A stretch of 64,000 nucleotides of DNA from Zeus faber (lineage: Eukaryota > Chordata > Actinopteri > Zeiformes > Zeidae): assembly GCA_960531495.1 (NCBI GenBank), contig OY482852.1, positions 31,864,573 through 31,928,572 on the forward strand, in the 5' to 3' direction. Below are positions 10,401 through 22,500 of the stretch, piece by piece. The translations under genes and the position numbers were made by a program. The notes beneath the pieces were generated by a model. It did not search any database and was not told where the DNA came from. It worked only from the letters and a program-made list of their open reading frames with translations. Every line of letters begins with the position of its first letter. Position 1 is the stretch's first letter.

Positions 10401-13400
10401 TTTCTTTGTTCCTTTATTATCTTTTTTCCCCACCAGGCAATATCCAGATTAGCTCTCGCCTGCTTTTGTATAGTTGCTGTAAAGTATTAATTAACGTATA
10501 TGGAGTTGACCTTGGATGTGATATCCAAGGTCTGTTGCTGTTTTGTAGCACCCCTGTATGTATTACCTGGATGGTTTGGGCCGGGGTATATTTAAGGCTG
10601 CTCTTCCATTTAGTTGTTGAGCTGGGTTGACCTGGCGTTTGTTCGTTTTGCACTATGTAAAATGACGCTGAACAAAACACAATAAAAAAGGAAAATAAAA
10701 AGAAAAGAATTAGAATCCATTTCAGGACTAAATTCTTCTGGTGCTCCGCTCTACAAGAAACTGCTACCTCACTTCCTCCTAGTTGGGCCTGTTCACATCT
10801 ATGCCCAACATAGTCGCATCCTGTTTCTATTAATCATCCTTGAAATTTTTCTACAACTTGGTCCACCTGTGGTCAAATCAATTGATAAGACAAGATTTGA
10901 AAAAGCACACACCTGCCTTTATAAGGTCCCACAGTTGACTCTGTGCGTCAGAGTCCGTAGATCTGCAAGACACGATTGTGTCGAGTCATAGATCTTGGGA
11001 AAGATATAAAAATAATTCTGTAGCATTGAAGATCCCCAAGAACACAATGGCCTCCATCATTCCTAAATAGAAGAAGTTTGGAACCACCACAACCTCTACC
11101 TAGATCTAGCCAATCGGCCAAATTGACCAATCAGGGACAAAGGGATTTGGTTAGGGAGGTGACCAAGAACCCGATGGTCACTCTGACAGAGACCAAGAGT
11201 TATTTTGTGGAGATGAGAGAACCTTTCTGGAAGGACAACCATCTGTGCAGCACTCCACCAAACAGGCCTTTATGGTAGAGTGGCCAGACGAAAGCCACTC
11301 CTCGGTAAAAGGAGCATGACAGCCTGCTTGGATTTTGCCAAAAGGCACATAGAGGCCCTTCAGACCATGAGAAACAAGAGTCTCTGGTCTGGTGAAACCA
11401 AGATTGAGCCCTTTGGCCTGAATGCCAAGCGGCGCGTCTAGAGGAAACCAGGCACCGCTCATCACCTTGCCAATACCATCCATACAGTGAAAAATGGTGG
11501 CGGCGGTATCATGCTATAGTGATGGTTTTTCTGCGGCAGGGACTGGGAGACAGATGGAAAGATGGATGCCGCAAAGTACAGAGTCCTTGACAAAAACCTG
11601 CTCCAGAGCACTCAGGAACTCAGACTGGGGTGAAGGTTTACCTTCCAACAGGACAACGACCGTAAGCACACCGCCAAAAAATACACAGGAGTGGCCCAGC
11701 CAGAACTTGGACTTGAACTCGATTGAACAACTCTGGAGAAACCTGAAATTGTAAATCCACACTCCCCATCCAAGCTGAAAGAGCTTGAGAGGATCTGCTG
11801 AGAAGAATGGGAAAAACTCCCCAAATACAGGTGTGCCAAGCTTGTAGAACCATTGTCAAGAAGACTGGAGGCTGTCCTCACTGCCAAAGGTGCGACAACA
11901 ATGTACAGAGTATTTCAATTTATTTTTATAAATTTGCTAAAATAAATTCTAAAAAAGTTTTTGCCATGTTATTTTGGTGTACTGTGTGTAGATTGAGGGG
12001 AAAAAATATTATCAATTTTAGAATAAGCCTTGTGACTTAACAAAATGTGGAAAAAGTTAAGTGGTCTGAAAACTTCCCGAATGAACTGTATTGTTGTCAT
12101 CACATGGTTACCTTTGTGTTCTGCAGCTGGAGCACTCGTATTCTATAGTAGGATTGATCCTCCTCTGAAACAAGCCGCACAACAAACCCTGTATCTGTAA
12201 AAGACATCTGTTGCGCTTCTGTGGTGGGCCAGTACTGCGCACACTTTTCCTGTTGAGCACAATGAATTAAAAATGTCCATCTTTACTGGGAGGCCCTATA
12301 CTGCTGCATAGTTGATATTGGATAATTAAAGCACAGTCATGGTCACGCCAGATATTGGCAACATGAGATTACTTGGCGTGACTTTGCAAAGTAGGTGTGA
12401 TCAGTTCCCGAAGCCATTTAGCAATATAAAAACAATGGAACAAATTTAAACCACCTACTCCTGCCGCACAAATTACTGCAAACCATGTTGCTTCCCTTGT
12501 GGAGATATTATATTCTGGCAGAGCAGTAATGTATAAAATTGGATGCGATACAGCTAAATTGGATGGACTCTGAACAGACCACCCTTTAAGAGGTTGACGC
12601 AGCAGAAGCAATCTACCATTGGTTCATGCCTCAAATTTGCCTTATGGAGTTCACCAAACTTCAAGTCGAAGCAAAGGTTTTGCAGGTGATGTTGCTTTGC
12701 TACGGGAAACAAATCCACTGATTGCAACAATTCCATTTCCACAAATGAACTTGGCATCAGGTATGGCCGTCATAAATGCTGGTGTGACCAGCCTCAGGCT
12801 TTGTGGCAGCAAAGCAGGCAGTACCATTGCTTCATATCAAAGACACATTTTGTCAACAGGAAACATTTTGTGATTCGCTTTCATTAAGGTGGTTTTTGGT
12901 TAGCAATTATGGTTTCACTTAAAATGTTATGCAAAGTCAAAAATGTTATGCAAAGTCTAAAATGTACTCACAGATTCTTTTTCAATGACTCTGTTGAGCA
13001 TTATAACAGCCTTTGAACACTGCTCCCAGATCATCAGCCAGAAGTGGCCGCAGGTATTCTTTAATGGACCCTAGAATAAAGAAAGAAAAATAGAAAGAAA
13101 TCTAAAGCATCAAAAGCAAGGCCATGTTCATACACAGAAACTTTCAATGCAAACTGGAGTACTTTCTTTTCTTCAACAAATTGAAGATCATCTGACGCTA
13201 CCACTTTTCTTTACCGTGATTAGTCAGCTAATGTCATGAGCTTTTGAAAAACGAGCTGCATCTGAAAAGGCACAGTGGCATACCATTTAATTCACAAATT
13301 AGTGTTTACTATGTCTGCAACCGTACCATTAAGCTCGGGCGAATGGACGGATACGTCCGCAACCAGCAATTGGCTAAGTCCATCTCGGTTGTTCTTTTTG

Positions 13401-16400
13401 GGAGATTTTTTACAATTTGTCCTTTTATTTTGCTGATTTAATGACCTGTAACGCGCAATTGAAAGCACGAGCGAATAGGAACTAGTATTCCCTGTCTGCG
13501 CTTTAACTGATTCCGGTGCTTTTCTCCCCATCTGGAGAAATTCACAAGAAGAAATAAATCACCGTAAACCCTGTTTCCCGAAACGGGCTCTTTTTCTTTG
13601 GTTCGGTTCAGATATTAACGTAGCGGTACAGCGCGCATTCAGACACATATTACCGGGGGTGGGGGGCCTGTCCCAGGGGATCTGCCGCCTCCTCCGGGGA
13701 GCAGAGACCCAAAACAGGATGGCTTTCTCCGGGATAATTACACGATTTGATCCATTTATTTTGCTCCTCGGCTCGTTATCCTTTGTTGTGAGATTTTAGA
13801 AGGCGGCCCCAAAAAATGGAGAAGGGAAAAAAACGCCTAATTAAGCAATTGTTTAAACCGAACCTCAGCACTGCAGCTGCTGAACGCTGGTGCACTGTCC
13901 CAGGCCGCAGGTTGCAAAGACCAAAACCAAAATAATCCCATATAGAATTGCAGAAGCAGAGGGAGAGGAGCATCGGGGCGCCCGCGATCCGATCCCCATG
14001 CCCCTTCCACCCAAGGCAAATCATCAATCACCGGTTGTTGGGCTAGCGGTGGCCGGTAGGAAGATTGACATATCGTCCAACCCAGGAGTCAGCAACCTGC
14101 TGCTCCCGAGCCGCATGTGGCTCTTTAGCCCCTCTCCAGCGGCTCCCTGTGGCTTTGACAAAAAAATTATATGGAAATGAATAACGGTCATTTTTTTTTT
14201 TACATTACATTACATTTATTTTTTATGTTCACTCTTTTTAAGCTATTAAGCTGCAGCTATGTTTTTTTTATTTATTTCAAAGTGTGCTACTTTTTATTTT
14301 GTTCATTTTCCACCAATATGGGGAGGACTCAAATAGGCCTGCATAGTTCTAATTAATTTACAGTATTTCAATGTAGGCCTACACATGCCAGTATATTTTT
14401 TTCCTCCTCTTCATAAGACTTGTTTCCTTTGTTAAAACAGGTAAAAATAGCAATAAAATGTCACGTTTTCTTTATTGTCTTTCTATAATTTCATAAATGC
14501 AACAAACTATAGTTTCTGTATATATAGTATAAATATATATATCACTTTATGAGCTGTGTTATCAGCCGTTTTGCAGCTCCAGATAAATTATATTTGGTGT
14601 AAGAGGGGGAAAAATGGCTCTTTTGATAGTAAAGGTTGCCAACCCCTGGCCCAACCCTTCGTACCATGTTCAAATAGTATGAAAAAGTTCCAGGGTGACA
14701 TACTACATCCAATAAAATATTTTATAATGCGAACAGTGCACAGTATGCTGTCAAGAGTATCCCATAATGCATTGTGAGGGCAAGATGCCAGTAAAAGTTC
14801 CAATAAAAGTTTCAGCAGTGTCGTTATCAGCCCGCAAGGAAGTGAACATCGTATGACGAGGTGGTGTGTCAGAGACAAAAAGCAATCGTTCTTTTCACTC
14901 ACATACCCAAGTACGCTGGATAATAGTACTGACCTGTAGTGCTAAGTACCCCATTCCAGAAACAGCATTGATCTGTGCACTGCCAAAAAAAGGCCGCTGG
15001 CTGCAGCGACTTTCTTTTAAAGATTGGGTGCAAGTCGCGTTGGGTTCAGCAGCTACCAGTAAGATTCCATGGCAGAAAGGTGGTTGCACTGGGAGAAGAA
15101 AACTCCCCGTATGAACACGGCCTAAGCCCTCTTAAACGGTTGATTTTGACAACTCACCTGACACAGAATGTAAGCTCTCTTGGCCTCCTCCACCGTCACC
15201 AAGCTTGCATTAATATAGTCGTTTTCAGAATTTACAAGCTTGACCCTACTGTGATCATCTGTAAAACACAGTCGCATATGTCAAACGTGACAGGTTTAAA
15301 CGTTAGTCGGTTCACTTTTCATCAATGTTTGACTTACATGGGCTAACATCTCGGTAGCGATTCAAATGTCTATTTACTGGAAGCCTTGCCACCTTGTAGG
15401 GATATTCACTGGCTCGATTGCGGATTTCCTATTAGGGGAAAAAAAAAAAAAAAAAACATTTTTTATTCGTATGGTAAAGAGTTTTACGGTGTTAGAAGGA
15501 GATCAATGACCAATACAGTAGATGCTGAAGAAGCAGACAATCACTTTACAACCAAACCCACTGCTTTTTGTTTTTCAAAGTAAGGACGCACAGATATGAA
15601 CAATGGCGGAGAGTCCTATACTGTAAAGTAAAATTGCTCCGATACCAATGTAACATGGGGTACTTGCCTTCGTCGTGTATTTCTGGAACTCCGTTTGAGT
15701 TTTAGATTAGATGTTTAAACAAGAGCAACAAATAAATTCCTAAACTCCAAACACACTGGGTCCTCAAAAGCAGCGATCTTGCCATTTTCGTAACTGAAAA
15801 CTCCAGCATTTGTATCGGTACTCTGTACACTATGTGCCTGAAAAAGAAAAAAGACATCAGCAGCATCGCGATCGTGGCGCCGTCCCTTGCAGTCGCCTGC
15901 CGACGCAGCTGTGGTGGTGGCTGGGGACTTTAAACAGGGCGAACCTTCTGGTTATCTACCTCCCCTGGGAATTCAGCACGGTCATCATCACAGCTGTTTA
16001 TATTCCCCCAAGAGCTGACACCAACACAGCACTATCGGACCAATATAATGTTTTTGTGCCGGCTTCAAAATAAACATCCCGACGCAGCTGTGGTGGTGGC
16101 TGGGGACTTTAAACAGGGCGAACCTTCTGGTTCTGCCTCATTTCCAACAACACATCACATGTGCCACCAGGGGAGAAGGACCACTGCAACACACCATACA
16201 AGAACGGATCTATGACCGTCTCGCTCCCTGCTTTCAGGAAATCGGATCATCCATTTCTTCCTGTTTACAGGCCGTGCATTGTGCATGGAATGGTAGTGAC
16301 GAGGGACAGAAAGCGGTGGTCCAATCAGAGGCCACGCTTCAGGACGCTCTGTCATACAAACTGTGCAGGGCAGTGAAGGACGCTAAACGGATGTATGGGG

Positions 16401-18162
16401 ACAAAGTGGAGCTACAGATAGAGCAACAGGACATCAGAAGCTTGTGGCAGGGGCTGCGGACTGTTGTCAACTACAAGAGCCGCCCCTCCCTAGCCATTGA
16501 AATGAACTCCTTTTATGCACTGTGTGAGGCTGGCAACGACACCGCTAGCTTGCCAGCTTATTGGAGTTACACCGCTAGGGATGCGCACCCATGACGTCAG
16601 GAGGGCTCCAATGTGTGTGAACACCAGGAAAGCTGCAGGTCTAGATGGCATATCTCGGTGAGTACAAAAGACCTGTGCTACACTTTTTGCTCACTAGGAT
16701 ATTTAACGCCTCCCTGGCTGAGTCGGTGGTCCCGTCCTGCTTCAAGAGGTCCACCATCATCCCTGTGCCGAAGAAGTCCTCTCCAGCTTGCTTGAATGAC
16801 TACCTTCTGGTGGCCCTCGCCTCGGTGGTCCAGAAGAGAAGGCCTACTGTGAGGAGGTGGCTGATCTGTCACTCTGGTTCCAGGAAAACAGCCTCCTCCT
16901 GAATGTCAGCAAAACTAAGGAGCTGGTTGTGAATTTTAGGAACGGATTACAACCAAGGACGCACGTGCCATTGGTTATTAATGGGACTTCTGTGGACAGG
17001 GTGAGCAGCTTCAAGTACCTGGGAGTCCACATCACGAAGGACTTAACCTGAACTATACATACAGATACTCTTGTGAGAAAGGCGAGGCAGCGTCTTTCCC
17101 ACCTCAGGCAGCTGGAAGAATTCAGGGTCTCTGTGAGGATCCTCAAGTCCTTCTACATCACTGTCTGGTTTGGGAACTTAGGCAGGCCCTGCAGAAGGGT
17201 GGTGAGTACAGCCCAACGTATCACTGGAACTACCCTCCCCTCCCTGCAGGACTTATACACCAGGAGGTGCAGTAGCAGAGCCCGCAGGATCATGAAGGAT
17301 CCTCACCACCCCAAAAAGGGACTGTTCCAGCTGCTGCGGTCAGGCAAATGCCTCCACAGTCACACAGTGAGGACAGAATGACTGAGACAAGAGTTTCGTC
17401 TCGCAGGCTATAAGTCAATGCTGAACTCACCAGGGGCCCTCACTGAGACACTCACAAAGGCCCCACTGCCTCACTATACTGTATGTTGCATACTGTACTG
17501 CTTTGTGCATCACTGTACTGGGCTATAGCATACTGTGATGTATTGCTGTTTTGTTCAGTTTTAATGTACACACACACCTTCTCACTTTATTCACATGCCA
17601 CTTTACGGCAGATATGGGTAGGCAAAATAGCCTATTCCATATACATAGTCTATTCCTTTTATTTCTTTTTTGTACCCCCACTCAGTATATAGCCCTTTGA
17701 CTCTTATTTTATTTTATTCTATTCACTAACTGCATTACGTTTTAGGTTTAGTACTTATTGTGCATAATCTCTGGGTGCGTTGCAATGACATTTCACTGCA
17801 TATATGTATGCTCGTATGTTTATGTATGTGATAAATTAACATCTTGAACCTCTCTAGTTCAAAGCCTTCACTCAGCTTGAAACTAGTGGTCAACCGATTT
17901 GGGTTTTCCATGGCCAATGCCGATATTCTGAGAGCGGGGTGGCCGATGGCCGATATATAATGCAGATATTGTGTTGATTTTTTTGCATCTGATAAAATAC
18001 AACAATTTAATAATAAACGAGACACAAAATTGCTGAAGTTAATATGAACATTTATTTAACACTAACACTAATGAATTGTCTGCATCTCTGCTGTGTACTT
18101 ATTTAAAATAAAAAATAGATCAACTAAATAAATCTCCACAGTTAATCAAAACACTAAACTTT

Positions 18163-18194
<32 letters not shown>

Positions 18195-19524
18195 TATGAA
18201 TGAAAAAATAACTATAAACAATAAAAATAAATAAATATGAATTAACGGCGTCATATTCAAGTCTGGTTGGGAGTCTCCCCGTTCCAGAAGTGCAGGATTT
18301 ATTATTTACAAGTATTTACAAGAAAACATCCAGTTTTTACTAAATTAAGTTCCATAGCAACAGAGAAGCAACGGAGAGACTGTTGGGACAGTAGGGACCC
18401 ACAGGTTTTTCTTGGAACAGGACAGTCCCTTAACTGTTGTTTTTAAATGTACTTGTAGAATGTACATTGCATGCAGAAAGTGTACATGAACTTCTTTCGC
18501 TTATTTTGGGATATTTTGGATTTCTGTGAGTCAATCAAGTAAATGTATCACTTCTCATTTGTCTAACTATATCCGCACAATGGCGCACTGCGGAAATGAA
18601 GAAAGATTTGTTTGTGATTGTTCCTGCACTCAGCTCAGCTTGTCCAAGCTCACACACTATCCCTCAGCTCAACTCTAAGTATGCATTGTTAATAACCAGT
18701 GTTTGGATAAAGCGTTATAAAGCATAACCGTAATTAGTTGTTTTTTTTATAGCAGTAACGCAGTGATATGAGTTACCAATACAATGTGAGTGATATTGTA
18801 ACAATATACCTAAATCTATGTAATCACATAAACATATGCACACACACACAATGAAGAACAACCTCATATAACATCAGTCACATATCTTCATTTCCAGCAC
18901 ACAGTGTTAATTCCCACAGACAACCCAATGTTGGATACCTACAGCTGTTATCAGTGTTTCCGGCCTCCCCACGATGCAGCTGCAGGAACAGGAACAACAC
19001 CTCATTGTCCTTAAGGCTTCACAGAGTTTACCTTATCTTGAACATGTATAAATCTGTGATGCCGAACTAACCATACATTCTCTGACTCCCTGACAATAAA
19101 CTGTTTGTCTCAGAGAGCTGCTCGAGAGAACATCTCTGACCCGACCCTTGTACAAGTAAAGATCAGCGTCTGTCTGCCTCTTTATTTAAAACCACCGACT
19201 GACAAACTGCAGATTTAATTGACCCAATCATTTCTGGAACAATATCATTATGGTTACTGTGTCAAGTAATGCTCGTTACATTCCGACAAGCGCCACAAAA
19301 AAATATAACATTAAATAAATGTCTGTCACCATCACTTGTTCTCTCTGGAGGGTTTTTCATTCATTAGACGGAAGAAAGTTTAAAACTCCTTGTTGCTGCT
19401 AGTCCGTTAGCCGGTTAGCCCTTTGCGTCGTGGGACATCCCTCCACGCAACTTTTTTCTTATTCTTAGTTAGTAAAATTGCTTGGATTTTATTCTGTAGG
19501 AGCAACACATAGTATATATTGACA

Positions 19525-19594
<70 letters not shown>

Positions 19595-22500
19595 ATTAAA
19601 TAACTTCCCCAATTAGCAATGTTGGGTAAGTTACTTTTATAATGTAAAAAAATTCTAATGTAATGTTTACAGCATAAATTACAGTGTAATTTAGAAAATA
19701 TGTCTGTAGATGCTCAACTTCCTTCCAAAGCGACTTATTAAGCTCAGTGGTAGTTAATTGGTGAATCCACCAGTGTTTTGTCATCTGTGTGTGGTTTGTT
19801 TGTGTCTACTGGAGGATTGGTTTCGCACACTTACTGCCACCGAACACGCAGAATGACCATAGGGAAAAGGTGTAAAAATAGCACATCCATAGAACATTTA
19901 GTCGCAATTACAGCACTGAGAGGAAACGTTTGTGTATTCAATTAAATCTATTGGTGAATTAAGTGTGTTTGTTGAAAATAGTAGTATACAGAGGTTTGTT
20001 ATCAAGTATAAGATTCCCAGGTTTAGTAAGAGACAACGGGGTGTATGTTATAATTACTCTGAGACTGAGCAGAGCCCCGGATGTGGGTAAACATACAGCT
20101 CGTCACAAAGTAATTATATACATCTTTCTAGTGTTGAGGAAGTATAGCTCAATAGAACGTCAGATGAAGATAAAGACAAAGATAAAGTTAAAGTTAAAGA
20201 GGAACTAAGTCGACACGGCTTTTTTGTAGACCACTCGCTGTCCTGTGTCATCGCAGCCATATGCTGCAACGTCCCAAGTGAAGGAGAGGACTGTACGACC
20301 AGGAAATCTTTCAGTTTATAAAGTTTAAGAAGAACTTAAGTCAGCATAACTTCTGTAGATACCGCACTTCGTCCTGTGTCGTTGCAGCCATATGTGACCC
20401 ACCGCAGCAAAACCCTCTCTCGCGCATCTAAACATATTTTCAAAACCAAGTATTTATTAAAAGAAAAATGTTAAACTGTGGAGTTAAATATTCCCATTGG
20501 AATGCATGGGGAAACAGTTGACTTACCGAGACTCTGAATAAGGCTGAAACAACGCAGATCGATAGGTTCCTTTAAAGCGACCATCCAGGTGAAGATCATT
20601 CCTCCATATTCCATGTAATGTGAAGTCAAAATGTAAAACCATTTTGATAGAGTTCAACCTTTAAATTGTACTACTTTTACACACACAGAGACATTGTGAA
20701 GGGGGCGTATACCAATGTATACCAACGAAGAAGTCATGCGGACGTCACTACCGTAAACAAGATGAGGATCCAGTTTCACTTATCTTGTCACAGAGGTGTT
20801 TCACTTGTCTAAAAACTTTCATCTCTGTGTTGTTATGGATTAGGAGAAGCGGGTGGCGGAAGCTCTAAATCGATAGCGACAGCGCATACTGGACTTCATC
20901 TTCAGCAATGATAGGCAGTTTTCCAACAGTGACGCCGAGAACGACAGCTATGCTGAATCTGATATCGCCGTTATGCCAGACTTGGAGAACATTTCAAACA
21001 GCGGATTTCAACCTGAGTGTGAAGAATATTTTCAAGAACCACCGGAGGAGACCAACGTTGTTGTTGTTGCCCGTTGTTGTTACAACTACAAGAAGTTGAT
21101 GACGTGATGAAGTCCGTTGAGGTTGGTGATGCAGATTATGAACAAGTAGCAATGGACAAGATTCTCAATTTTACCTGCAAATGCAGCCAGGGGCAAAAAG
21201 AAAATTAAAAGAGGCGGCCCCAAACAGGCTCTCCGAGTGTAGCTGGGGTGCCTGCGGCTGCGTCTTGTGCCTGCACCTGGGGGTTGGTTTTATGTGTGCG
21301 CCCCTGGGGTGCGAGGTCTCCTTGTGCGCTGGGACTAGATAATGCTCCTCGGGGCTTGCTCCATGGCCCCCTGGAGGCCCAGGGGTCTTCTGTGGCCGCA
21401 GGGCAAGGTCCTCGGGGCTTTCCTGCAGTCGTAAGTGTCTACAGGGCTTTCCGCTGCTTGAAGGAGCCGCGACATAATACAGACCTTCTACACCAGTACC
21501 AATGGACACACACACACACGCACACACACACTTCGAGTGTACCCTCCTGGTTGCATTCCTCTCCTTTCCTCCCTAATTTACTGCCATGACTATGACAGGA
21601 AAAGGCCACGTGACCAGTTGTAGTTCCAGTTTTCCTGGACCTAATTCACTGTTTTTCAATACATGTTGTCGTCCAATGCTTATGTTTTTGTTTAAATGTT
21701 GTTTGTTTCTATGTTTATTTGTCTCACCCGTGGTGATTCACCCCCTCTTGGAGTCGTTATCAGTTGTTTATAGACCCAAACATGATAAATAGTTCTCCAA
21801 AGAGGGGGGTTGGTGGTGGTTCTCTATAAACAAAAACTGTGCTCTTGTCATTCTAAGGGTCATCCACAGGACAGAGTTATTGCAGCAGTTCTTGATGATT
21901 TAGGAATGAATAGAGTTGCATTGCAGGTTGAGAACTTGAACTCCACTTACAGACCAACTCTGTCCTAGATGCAATGGCATACAAATACTCTGTTGTAGGC
22001 CCAGCATGCTCACAGCACAGGTTAAAAAAGGTGTAGCTGGGATAGGGTTGTAACTCCAAGAACTTTGAAGATATTTGGCATACGCACATTTATATATTAA
22101 ATGACACACCGAGGCTCATATACAGACTCAAATTATCTTGTGTTATCCGCACTTTTAAACTCCTAAATAATTCCACATTTATAAAACATGTATATTCTTA
22201 CTGTTGAATATAACCTTTTTTGAAAACAAAAGATGTGTGTCGATGACGCTGCTCAACATTCCCTATAGACACAAGAACATTGCAGCAATTGCCCCATTCG
22301 GCAGGCTGTGAAGTGGCCATGTGACAAGTAGCCAAGGAGCCATGCAGCTCTGTTGGTCCGCCGACCCAATTGCATTCTGGGAGCTGACTAAATAAAGCCA
22401 AGTGTGGGGGAAAAACTTTGAAGGTGATTATCTCAGTTTGCCACACCCCTGTCATTAACAAGTTAGCTTTTAAAAAATTTGCTTGATTTGCATAAGCAGC

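Larger units (their letters stand above)
6435..12088 (+). mobile_element. Tc1/mariner element filling ptpn2 intron 5, split by nested insertions
   Basis: Left end CAGTGCATTCAGAATG and right end (reverse complement) CAGTTCATTCGGGAAG are matching terminal inverted repeats. Each is flanked by TA (6433-6434, 12089-12090). Native Tc1 sequence occupies about 6435-6615 and 10838-12088. The right part carries a decayed plus-strand Tc1-type transposase (fragments such as [22 protein letters not shown] and VKNGGGGIM) with many stops. Between the two parts sit an RTE LINE and a hAT-like element. Confidence 0.85.
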
